Positions 34,017 to 41,979 of a stretch of 44,035 nucleotides of DNA are shown here, piece by piece. Both the position numbers and the translations under genes were made by a program. Source of the stretch: Candidatus Trichofilum aggregatum (GTDB lineage Bacteria; Chloroflexota; Anaerolineae; Promineifilales; Promineifilaceae). The notes under the pieces were generated by a model that was not told the origin of the DNA, did no database searches, and was given only the letters and a program-made list of their open reading frames with translations. Each line of letters starts with the position of its first letter. The stretch's first letter is position 1. The stretch is from contig JADJUV010000070.1 in NCBI GenBank assembly GCA_016716885.1, positions 1 through 44,035 on the forward strand, written 5' to 3'.

Positions 34017-34620
34017 AGGGTGTTTGGGGACAGGGGGGGGTCTCAAAGTAGTCCGTCCGCACCGACTGCCCATCGCCGGAATCAACGCGCAAGCTACCGG
34101 GATTCCCTCGGCAGGTCGCCCACTGATAGGTGAAAACCGACCCGTCTTGCCTCAGGTCGTCATGGTAATAGGTGTAAACACCATCACCGCCCTGGGCATT
34201 CATGGTGACAAAAGCCACCGCAAGAAACGGGTTCTGTTCGGAAATGGACCAACTAATGGTATAGGTGAAGGAGAGAATGCCTTGCTGAACGGGCGGGGTT
34301 GTCGTTGTGCTAGGGGACACGGTTGCCAGTGGTGTTACCGCTATAGGCGTCAACGCCGTGGCCTCTAGCGAGGGCGCGGCCGCAACGGTTCCTTCGCCTG
34401 AGATAATGGGGGTGAAGGTCGGCAACACATCAGGGGCCAGGGTTTCCAGGGGTACACCTGTAGCCGGAGCGGAATCAGGAGCGGGCGTTGATTGCGATGG
34501 GGTAACGAGGGTAGGAGCCGCAGGGATGGTGGCCCCACCCATAGGTGCATTGCAAGCCAGGGTTAGCAGTAGCCATACCCCAACCACAAGAAGTAACGAG
34601 AAGGGACGTTTAGTCGTCAT
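34015..34620 (-). CDS. Predicted lipoprotein with Pro/Thr linker
   Basis: About 201 residues from Met 34620 (MTTKRPFSLLLVVG). A signal sequence ends in the lipobox LTLAC, with the Cys near residue 23. Residues 25-110 are a Pro/Thr/Ala-rich linker. The last 80 residues form a compact domain (FTYTISWSISEQNPFLAVAF and GDGVYTYYHDDLRQDG) resembling PKD-like beta folds. The start overlaps the stop of the TPR gene by 11 bases, so the two are translationally coupled and the lipoprotein may work with the membrane TPR protein. The longer open frame to 34656 is less likely. Confidence 0.75.
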   Translation of the reverse strand: MTTKRPFSLLLVVGVWLLLTLACNAPMGGATIPAAPTLVTPSQSTPAPDSAPATGVPLETLAPDVLPTFTPIISGEGTVAAAPSLEATALTPIAVTPLATVSPSTTTTPPVQQGILSFTYTISWSISEQNPFLAVAFVTMNAQGGDGVYTYYHDDLRQDGSVFTYQWATCRGNPGSLRVDSGDGQSVRTDYFETPPCPQTP

Positions 34621-37600
34621 CGGCATTATTATCGGGCGAATCTGCCGGGGAGCCAAAGGCGGTTTGCAGTTGTTCCAGGAAAGGCTGCGCGGCCGCGGAA
34701 AGTTGTGGCGTTTGAATAAGCGCTGATTGAAGATCAGCTATCGCTTCATTGACCACCGTCTCATCCTCTCGTTCTTGAGCCAGGGCCAGCCCGTCTTCAT
34801 ACAAGGTCGTAGCCCGGGCCACATTGTTTTCCTGTAACATCTGCAAAGCCAGTTTGAATGTCGCCCGGTTAAATTGCTGACTGGCTTCGGCATAATCGGC
34901 AGCCGTGATCTCGTTGTCAGAGGGAATGAGGGCAACGGCTGTTTCATAATCCGCCCAGGCTTCGGCCACCTGCTCCGCTTCTAACCAGGTATCTCCCCGA
35001 CGCAGATAGAGCCAGCCCCAGGCGCCCTCCGTGTAAAACTGTTGCCAGACGTCATTGCGGTTGGCCGTTGGGGCCAGGGAATAAGCCTTTTCAATATCTA
35101 CGGTAACACCAGCCAGAGCGGTACGGGCATCATTTTCCTGGCCCGCTTCAAAGAGACGGCGCACAAGGGTGAAGCCGAAACGGGCGCGGTAATGCCAGTA
35201 CCAATCATTTTGCTGTAATTCCGGGTTACGCTGTAAGGCGGGTGCGTTTTGGAACTGGGTAGCAAATTCAGGCAGATTCAGGTCGGGATTGCTTTGCACC
35301 AGGGCACTGAGGGCATCCAGAGACGCTGTCAGGTTGGTGGCATCTTGAGCCAGGGCGATGCGCTCGATAGCCATATCATAGAACGCGGCCGCGTCCGTTA
35401 CCTCGCCCTCAGCCAAGGCGGCCAACCCGGCCTGAAAGGCAATATCCAGATTGTCGGTGATGAGGGGAGCGGCATAACTGAGGTCACGATAGGCCTGGGC
35501 ATAATCACCGGCGGTGAGGGCAGTTTGCCCCCGGCGGCGATGGAAATCAGGCCAGGCCGCATCACCGGTAGGGCCAACAACAAAGTTGTACCAGGTTAGA
35601 TTTAGCTTAACAGGATCATCCGTGGGATCAATGGCGTAGGCGGCACTAATGTCGGCAATAACCTGATCGAGGGTGGTCCGGGCTTCGTCATTATTTTGTG
35701 GCCCAGCCAGGAAAAGTTCCAGGGCCAGGCTCCAACCGATGCGGCCGCGGAAAATCAAATAGAGGTCATTTTGCGGTTCTAAGGCGGCGGCCTGGGTATA
35801 AGATTCGACGGCCTTGCGTAACTGGGTGATGGTGTCATAACCCTGGCTGGTACACCCTCTCAGAATAAACTCAATTTGGGCACGCGTGCGGTAGGTAAAG
35901 GCATCGGTGGGGTTGAGCGTCAGAGCCAGGTTCAAATCTTCAATGGCCAGTTTGAGGTATTCAGCCGAACGGGCTTTTTCCTCATCGGTAGCCCGGCTGT
36001 TGCTACAGGCAGGTAAAGTGCCAACGCGCCAGTAACCTGTGCCTCGGGAGACAATCATCACCGGATCATTGGGAGCCATATCGGCGGCGAGTTGCCAGGC
36101 GGTTAAAGCCGACTGGTACTCTTCCAGGGCGTAGTAAGCATAACCGATAGCCAGTTGAATGTTGGCTTGTTGCGGATCATACAGAGCGGCCAGACGGAAA
36201 TATTGGAGGGCGGCCTGATATTTGAGCCGGGCCTCGGTTTGCAGACTGGTTTGTTGAAGGCTATCCACGGGCGCGGCCGCGATCTCTTTACGCAGGTTTT
36301 CAGCTTCCTGATAGAACACCCAACCCAACCCCAACAAAGCATCCACATGCTCCGGGTCTTGGAGCAAAGCCGTGGTGTAATTTTCGGCCGCCTTATCTAA
36401 ATCACCCAAAATATTATGATCGGCTACACCGCGCCAGACATAAAAATCACTGTGTTCCGGTTCTTGCTCAATGGCGGCATCAAAGGCATCTTGCGCCTGC
36501 TGATAGCGCTCAAGCGCCTTATCATCCTGGCCTTCATCAGCCAGTTGCGCGGCCCAACTGACATAGGCCACAGCCTGGCTGGCGTGATAGGGGGTGGTAT
36601 AACGGGGCGATAGATAGCGGGTAATGGTGGCGTAATCAGCGGCCGCGGCCGCGAAGTCACCCAATTGGGCGTATAAGGTGGCGCGATTATTCGTCGCCTG
36701 CACCCAGGTAAAGGTTCGTGAGGAAGGTAGCCCTATCCGGGAATACAATCGTGGCGGATTTAAAGTGATGGCCCGGTTATAGTTTTCGATGGCTCGCCAA
36801 TATTCGGCATCCTGGTCAGCATCACTCAGTTGCAGGCCGGTATCCCGGTGCCCGTTCGCCACGATGTAAAAATGGCGACTCAGCACATCACGCCCCCCTT
36901 GAATAAGCATGAGCAAGATGGTGATCGCGGCCGCGAACCTGGCCCCATGCCGGGACCAATTGGCAAATGTCGGTTGACCCATCACAGACCTGGCCCCCAA
37001 AATAGCTTTCAAGGCGGCCCAGGTGACCATAATGATAAACAGTGGGGGGTAAATATCCGGAATAGTGAGCATGGGGCGGCGGTAAATGAAAAAGCGAAAC
37101 AAACCAAAACCCACAGCCAATGCCAGAACAATCCAGGGTAGATCGTTACGTGCCTTGGCCCGCACCTCAATACGTAGCGGCCGCAATACCCCCCAATACA
37201 TCGGCCCTAAAAACAAACCCATATAAAACAAGGGGTATAAATCAGCGAAGGAGTAGGGGGTGAAGGGAATATAGGTAAACAACAGCCGGGGGGCGGCTTT
37301 TACCATTATCGCAAAAATGAGCAGGATACAAGTGCTGAGCGCATAAGCCAGGCTAAGTTTCCCCCAGCCAATATGATAGCTGAGGTTCTCCTGCTTCGCG
37401 GCCGCGGGTGCATACCGTTCTATCTGCCGGGTCAACGATTCATACCAGGCCGCCGTGCCCCGAATCGCCACCCGCCTTAAAGGTGATTCAACCACCATCA
37501 ACGAATGATCGCCTATCATTTGACCCAACAAATAGACATCACCCCGCGTCATCCGCGAAATCTCATGCCACAGAATCCCACGACCTGCATCTTCCAGGCC

Positions 37601-38764
37601 AACTGTAAACCCATTTAGATCAAAGCGGATCATTTCGGTTCGGGTTGCCCCTTGGACTGCCTTTAAGGGGGTGCGAATAATCACCAACAACCCCAAGATG
37701 GTGTAAAGCAGAAAATAGACAATCAAAGCCACCGCCGCAATCCAGCCAAAGACATTGGCATCGGTAGATGGCTTCAGCACCAGGACAATTGCCTGGCTGA
37801 GAGAAGGGCCATAATTCAGGGTATTGGCCGAGAGTTGGGCTTCTAAAAAGGGAAAGGCAAAAAAGTTGATGTTAGGCGTAAGTGTAACCGCCGTATCCAG
37901 GTTAATCACCATCGCCGGAATAGCAAACAGAACCACGGCCAACGTCAAATACATGACCCGCTGGAATGCGCTTAAAACCGGATGCTCAAAACGCACCAGG
38001 TATTGTCGCCGCGACATGATACTGGTTGTCGATGAGGCATACTCCCGTTCCTTTTTCGTCAACCGGCCATCACGACCAAATAAATGAACTCGTTCCGCCA
38101 CTTCGGTCGCCGCTACCACATCACCCGCTTTTTGGTACAGGCGTAATGCCCGGTCAAACCGCTCTAGCCCTTCCGAACGTTGACCAACCTCAAATAACGC
38201 TTCAGCCACAAGGGCATGAGCACGGGCTTCCGTTTCCTTATCATCATAAATTTGAATGATAGGAATGGCTTGCTCTAGCTGTTCAATGGCTTCGGCATCC
38301 CGTCGCAAGCGTACCAGAGCATGACCAAGAGCTATCTGTACAGTGGCCTGCCGATAGGTTCCTAAAGAGGCTTCGTCTGCCTTCAACAAGTTACGCAGAA
38401 TAGGTTCGGCTCGGTGGGCATCCCCCAAAGTAAGGTACAGGTTGGAAAGATGTTCCTGCACACTCTGTAAACCGGCCTGGAACTCGATTTTTTTGTAGAG
38501 GGTTTCCGCCTGGTTATACCAGTTCGCGCCCACGGCAAAGAGGCGGGCAATAATCCAATCCTGCCCTTTGAAGATGGCCCAGGAGCGCGGTAGCCATATC
38601 CACCAGCCAAAATAAAAACTGAGGTAAAGAAGGAGAGGAAAGGGGGGGTAGCTTAACAAACCCCGTAAGCGTTGCCCCAGGTTTTGGGTACGCAGGGGGA
38701 TGACTTCGCGATATCCCCGGGCCGAGGTCGCCAGGCTGACATGGGCTTCACCCAGGGCAAACAT
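34610..38764 (-). CDS. Large membrane protein with TPR arrays
   Basis: 1384 residues from Met 38764; the frame is open to a TGA at 38906-38908, so the true start may be further upstream or the gene may be the 3' part of the NTPase gene. Layout: TPR-like repeats at about residues 1-250 (NQAETLYKKIEFQAGLQSVQ, ILRNLLKADEASLGTYRQAT), several membrane helices from about 270 to 620, a PH-like segment between them (FTVGLEDAGRGILWHEISRM), and a long C-terminal TPR superhelix from about 660 to 1370 (for example AIENYNRAITLNPP and YTTALLQDPEHVDALLGLGW). Probably a membrane scaffold for protein complexes. Unlike the region upstream, 4.1 kb is free of frame breaks. Ten GCGGCCGC sites fall in it, including one overlapping double. 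Confidence 0.75.
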   Translation of the reverse strand: MFALGEAHVSLATSARGYREVIPLRTQNLGQRLRGLLSYPPFPLLLYLSFYFGWWIWLPRSWAIFKGQDWIIARLFAVGANWYNQAETLYKKIEFQAGLQSVQEHLSNLYLTLGDAHRAEPILRNLLKADEASLGTYRQATVQIALGHALVRLRRDAEAIEQLEQAIPIIQIYDDKETEARAHALVAEALFEVGQRSEGLERFDRALRLYQKAGDVVAATEVAERVHLFGRDGRLTKKEREYASSTTSIMSRRQYLVRFEHPVLSAFQRVMYLTLAVVLFAIPAMVINLDTAVTLTPNINFFAFPFLEAQLSANTLNYGPSLSQAIVLVLKPSTDANVFGWIAAVALIVYFLLYTILGLLVIIRTPLKAVQGATRTEMIRFDLNGFTVGLEDAGRGILWHEISRMTRGDVYLLGQMIGDHSLMVVESPLRRVAIRGTAAWYESLTRQIERYAPAAAKQENLSYHIGWGKLSLAYALSTCILLIFAIMVKAAPRLLFTYIPFTPYSFADLYPLFYMGLFLGPMYWGVLRPLRIEVRAKARNDLPWIVLALAVGFGLFRFFIYRRPMLTIPDIYPPLFIIMVTWAALKAILGARSVMGQPTFANWSRHGARFAAAITILLMLIQGGRDVLSRHFYIVANGHRDTGLQLSDADQDAEYWRAIENYNRAITLNPPRLYSRIGLPSSRTFTWVQATNNRATLYAQLGDFAAAAADYATITRYLSPRYTTPYHASQAVAYVSWAAQLADEGQDDKALERYQQAQDAFDAAIEQEPEHSDFYVWRGVADHNILGDLDKAAENYTTALLQDPEHVDALLGLGWVFYQEAENLRKEIAAAPVDSLQQTSLQTEARLKYQAALQYFRLAALYDPQQANIQLAIGYAYYALEEYQSALTAWQLAADMAPNDPVMIVSRGTGYWRVGTLPACSNSRATDEEKARSAEYLKLAIEDLNLALTLNPTDAFTYRTRAQIEFILRGCTSQGYDTITQLRKAVESYTQAAALEPQNDLYLIFRGRIGWSLALELFLAGPQNNDEARTTLDQVIADISAAYAIDPTDDPVKLNLTWYNFVVGPTGDAAWPDFHRRRGQTALTAGDYAQAYRDLSYAAPLITDNLDIAFQAGLAALAEGEVTDAAAFYDMAIERIALAQDATNLTASLDALSALVQSNPDLNLPEFATQFQNAPALQRNPELQQNDWYWHYRARFGFTLVRRLFEAGQENDARTALAGVTVDIEKAYSLAPTANRNDVWQQFYTEGAWGWLYLRRGDTWLEAEQVAEAWADYETAVALIPSDNEITAADYAEASQQFNRATFKLALQMLQENNVARATTLYEDGLALAQEREDETVVNEAIADLQSALIQTPQLSAAAQPFLEQLQTAFGSPADSPDNNADDD

Positions 38765-38908
38765 GGTGTAGCCTTCTTCAATTTCGCTGTTGGGTTGGGA
38801 GCGAAAAAAAGCCAGCGCTTTCTCAAATTGTTCAATAGCTTCGACATACTGGCCGGTGCGTTCTAGCCCTTCGCCATAGGCCCGCTGTACAAAAGGAACA
38901 AGGTCTCA

Positions 38909-40548
38909 GGGGATTGCCGGATCGGCCAGGAGTTGCCCCAGTTCCTCTCGGGTCTGTTCCCATTCACCCCCGGAACTGACGGAAACGCAGGATGGCGTAG
39001 ACTCAACCAACCATCAAATTCGGCCAGGTACGGAGCCTGAAGGGCTACCAGGAAGGGGCGAACTTCTTTGGCCGTGGCGATGAGCCGTTCCACGGCGGCA
39101 TAGCGGCGATCATTAATGTAGGTACGAAAAGAATCGGCGAAGAGGATGCGCGCGGCCGCGTAGTCTACTATCAACTGATGGTACAAAATATGTTGCCGCT
39201 GCACAAAATCATCGGGGTCGGGGTTTGCCTGGTGAAACCCCAAAGCCAGTTGGTGAGCATGGCAAAACGCTTGAGCATCTTCCTCGATCCAGTGTAATTG
39301 CAGCCATTCACGCTCTAACTCGGTGATATTGTATTGTGTGGTCTGCCCTTCCGCTCCAGGGCAATAACAAATGAGAATTTAGCCAGACGTTGGAGAAGTT
39401 TTTCGTTTTGTTCGCTATTTTGCGGCCGCAGAAAATTAAATTTGGCTAACGTATAGCTATGAACCGTAGAAGCCAGGAATAACCCTTCCGCTACTACAGG
39501 GTGGGCTTTCGCTAAAATCTGGCCCATGATGAAGGCAATCGCGCCTTCATCAGCCGATTTCACCATCGTCTTATCCAATACCAGGTCAGTAATCGTCGTC
39601 GTCGTTACTTCCCAGCTGTGGCGGTTCATCAAACCAATGGTAGCCGGTCAGCGGTTTATAACCAATCCTCATCTTCTTCATCATCCATCGCTGCTACATC
39701 AGCCATTTTGGCTAACAATCCAGGATAACCCCCCGATGTCTTGAAAATAGTGCCTAGATCAAGCCCGGACAGCTTTCTTTTGGTCTGGATATACTCTTTT
39801 ACATGATCTTCCGTAAACAAAGTGAGGCCCGTTTTAGCAATTAACTGCTTCAAATCACCAGAAAGCTCCGGGGCGGTTCGTCCGGCAATAATGACCAACG
39901 TTTGACCCAACGCTCCATCGCTCAGGCGGGTAAGCAATAATCACGTATCCACTGATCGGCTTCTTTGGTCACGTCTTCGTAGGAATCGAACAAGAAAACA
40001 ATGGGGCCTTGTTTTAGCACCTCGCTCAAACAAGAGAAAAACGCATCATTGATCTGGATTTCAGCCGCCCGGCGGGCCACATCACTATCTCCCTGGATGT
40101 AGAACTGGTTGTCACGGATAACGTTATCCTTGATGATGTGGCCCCCAGCCACTTCTTGCAGGTTGAGATTGACATTCCCCTGGGCCGCATTCATATCACC
40201 CACGTTTACACCACGGCTTGGGCTACCACCGACGATATTTATATTGACATTGGTGAAATTGTTGATGGTTTGGGTGAGATGGTTGAATAGCTCGGCACCC
40301 AGTTGGTCCCGGGCAACGCGGACGAGAGAGAGGTAATCATGCGCCCGCCGATCACGAAAATTGACGTATACGCTGGCTATTTTTTGCTCTTCGCAAAGAT
40401 GCCGCATACGTTGAATAAGCCAGGTTTTGCCCATATCAGATGGCGCTTCTACCAGCATAATGGAACGCGAAGTCTCCCCGGCTAACATTTTCTGAAAGCC
40501 CTGGTACTGTTTTTCGCGGTTGACAAACCAGTCTACGTAATCAGGCAT
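38909..40548 (-). pseudogene. NTPase (AAA/STAND-like) with NVN-rich insert, broken by five frameshifts
   Basis: Starts MPDYVDWFVNREKQYQGFQ at 40548. Walker A is APSDMGKTWL (about residue 35) and Walker B IVFLFDSYED. Between them is an unusual Asn/Val/Gly-rich insert (NVNINIVGG, GVNVGDMNAAQGNVNLNLQ, IIKDNVIRDNQFYIQGDSD) that looks like a small beta-solenoid. The rest of the NTPase is recoverable only by changing frame near 39938, 39660, 39615, 39350 and 39000, giving in order LLTRLSDGALG, YKPLTGYHWFDEPPQL, WEVTTTTITDLVLDK, EGQTTQYNITELEREWL and GGEWEQTREELGQLLADP, then an in-frame TGA at 38906-38908 directly before the TPR protein frame. Originally this was probably one protein of about 1930 residues: NTPase, TPR, membrane, TPR. 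Either a decaying sensor module or a poor consensus. Confidence 0.68.
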
Positions 40549-40940
40549 GGCACATTAGGCCCCTATTGAGGTGAACGAGGTGTGAAGGACACTTTAGTAA
40601 TTGTATAAAGTCGCAGAAACTTGGGTGATTGGTCGAAGACCATCCCCTACCCCTTCCCGGCGGAAGGGGGACTATCCGTGGTTTTTCGGGGCCTTCGCCC
40701 CGAAAACACCCCTAAAAGTCGCCCTGGGGGGGTTAGGGTGGGGGTTCCGGAGACAAACTGATACAGAGACTTTTCATAAAAATATGATCCTACTTCGTAA
40801 GATACACTAGTAGCTGTTCTATGGATTCACCGGTTGCCGCCACCACCATGGGGTAACATCTCGGCTCTATCAGGTTTATTGGGATGAAAGGAGACTTTGA
40901 TCGGAAAGCGTGGACGCTTGATTGACTGGCTAAAGTTCGC
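40549..40940. repeat. Intergenic region with hairpin repeat
   Basis: Holds the promoter side of the NTPase gene and the 3' side of the peptidase gene. At 40681-40707 the hairpin GTTTTTCGGGG, loop CCTTCG, CCCCGAAAAC nearly matches the one at 27333-27360, and CCCTTCC/GGAAGGG words flank it as there. Nothing gene-like is seen. Confidence 0.6.
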
Positions 40941-41870
40941 TCAAGCCAGACCGGGCACACCGACTACTGTTTGGGCCTGGCGCACGCCATTACGAATGGC
41001 TTCAACGGTCATCTCCAGGGCCATATTGGAGATGAGATCAAAGGATGCCTCAAGTGGGCCAGTGGAAAGGGCAAAGGCGGTATCACCATCGTGGATGGTC
41101 CGCGGCCGCACCGCAATCGCGACCCCATCTTGTGCCCGTTGGGCCAGAATCTGGGCCTGGGCCTTGGTCAGACGAGCATTGGTCGCCACCACCACCAGGG
41201 TGGTGTTGGTTCCCGCCACCGGGGGCATTTCCGGGAAACGCCGCCAGGGATCCCGCTGAACCAACCAGGAACCGTCCTCAGCCCGCGCCCCGGCTAACAC
41301 GGAACCATCTTCGGCTAGCACATCACCAACACTGTTGACCACCGCGGCCGCGAACACCACCAACTCCCCCTCTTGCCCACTCGCCAGACCGAATCCCCCC
41401 TTCATCATGGCTTTGAACCCACCCCACTTGCCCACCGTCACCCCGGTTCCCGCGCCCACATTGCCTTGAACCGTGTTCGTTTCGCTGGCATTCAGGCAGG
41501 CTTGATACCCCATCTCGGCATCGGGCAACACCTGACCACCCCCCAGGAACAGGTCATACACAATCGCCGCTGGCACAATGGGAATGGGTCGGATAGGGGT
41601 CACATGGCCGATGTTGCGCTCTTTGAGGTAACGCATGACGCCATCGGCGGTAGCCAGGCCGAAGGCACTACCACCAGCCAGGACGACGGCGTTGAGGGTG
41701 GTGACGTGTTTATCGGGTTGGAGCAGGGTGGTTTCGCGGCCGCCGGGGGCCGGGCCACGCACATCCACACTCCCCAACGTGCCCGCCGGGCAGAGAAACA
41801 CGGTACAGCCGGTGTGATGTTCGGCATCGGTGACATGCCCGATTTTGAGGCCAGCGGTGTGTAAGGTCAT
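40941..41870 (-). CDS. P1-family (S58/NylC-DmpA type) self-cleaving peptidase
   Basis: About 309 residues from Met 41870 (MTLHTAGLKIGHVTDAEH), behind GGAG. Family motifs: GCTVFLCPAGTLGSVDVRGP, LNAVVLAGGSAFGLATADG, GNVGAGTGVTVGKWGG and, near residue 230, AGTNTTLVVVATNARLTK. In this Ntn-hydrolase-like family the chain cuts itself before a Ser or Thr that becomes the nucleophile; in the NylC-like branch the cut is at Asn-Thr, and the Asn-Thr in GTNTTLVVV fits that. Members act as aminopeptidases or amide hydrolases on small peptides and omega-amino oligomers. The substrate is unknown. The longer open frame to 41897 is less likely. Confidence 0.87.
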   Translation of the reverse strand: MTLHTAGLKIGHVTDAEHHTGCTVFLCPAGTLGSVDVRGPAPGGRETTLLQPDKHVTTLNAVVLAGGSAFGLATADGVMRYLKERNIGHVTPIRPIPIVPAAIVYDLFLGGGQVLPDAEMGYQACLNASETNTVQGNVGAGTGVTVGKWGGFKAMMKGGFGLASGQEGELVVFAAAVVNSVGDVLAEDGSVLAGARAEDGSWLVQRDPWRRFPEMPPVAGTNTTLVVVATNARLTKAQAQILAQRAQDGVAIAVRPRTIHDGDTAFALSTGPLEASFDLISNMALEMTVEAIRNGVRQAQTVVGVPGLA

Positions 41871-41899
41871 GGCAGCTCCAAGATAGCGTTTCAGCACTT

Positions 41900-41966
41900 C
41901 AGCTAGTCAGCATTTCAGCATTTCAGCGGCTGGCGGTTAGCCGCTGGCTGACAAGCTGACTAGCTG
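41900..41966. repeat. Nested hairpin repeat upstream of the peptidase gene
   Basis: CAGCTAGTCAGC (41900-41911) pairs with GCTGACTAGCTG (41955-41966), and AGCGGCT...AGCCGCT is nested inside at about 41925-41945. It is followed by GACAGGCTGACAAGCT words. The inner part matches the words of the hairpin at 6331-6395. Confidence 0.6.
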
Positions 41967-41979
41967 ACAGGCTGACAAG

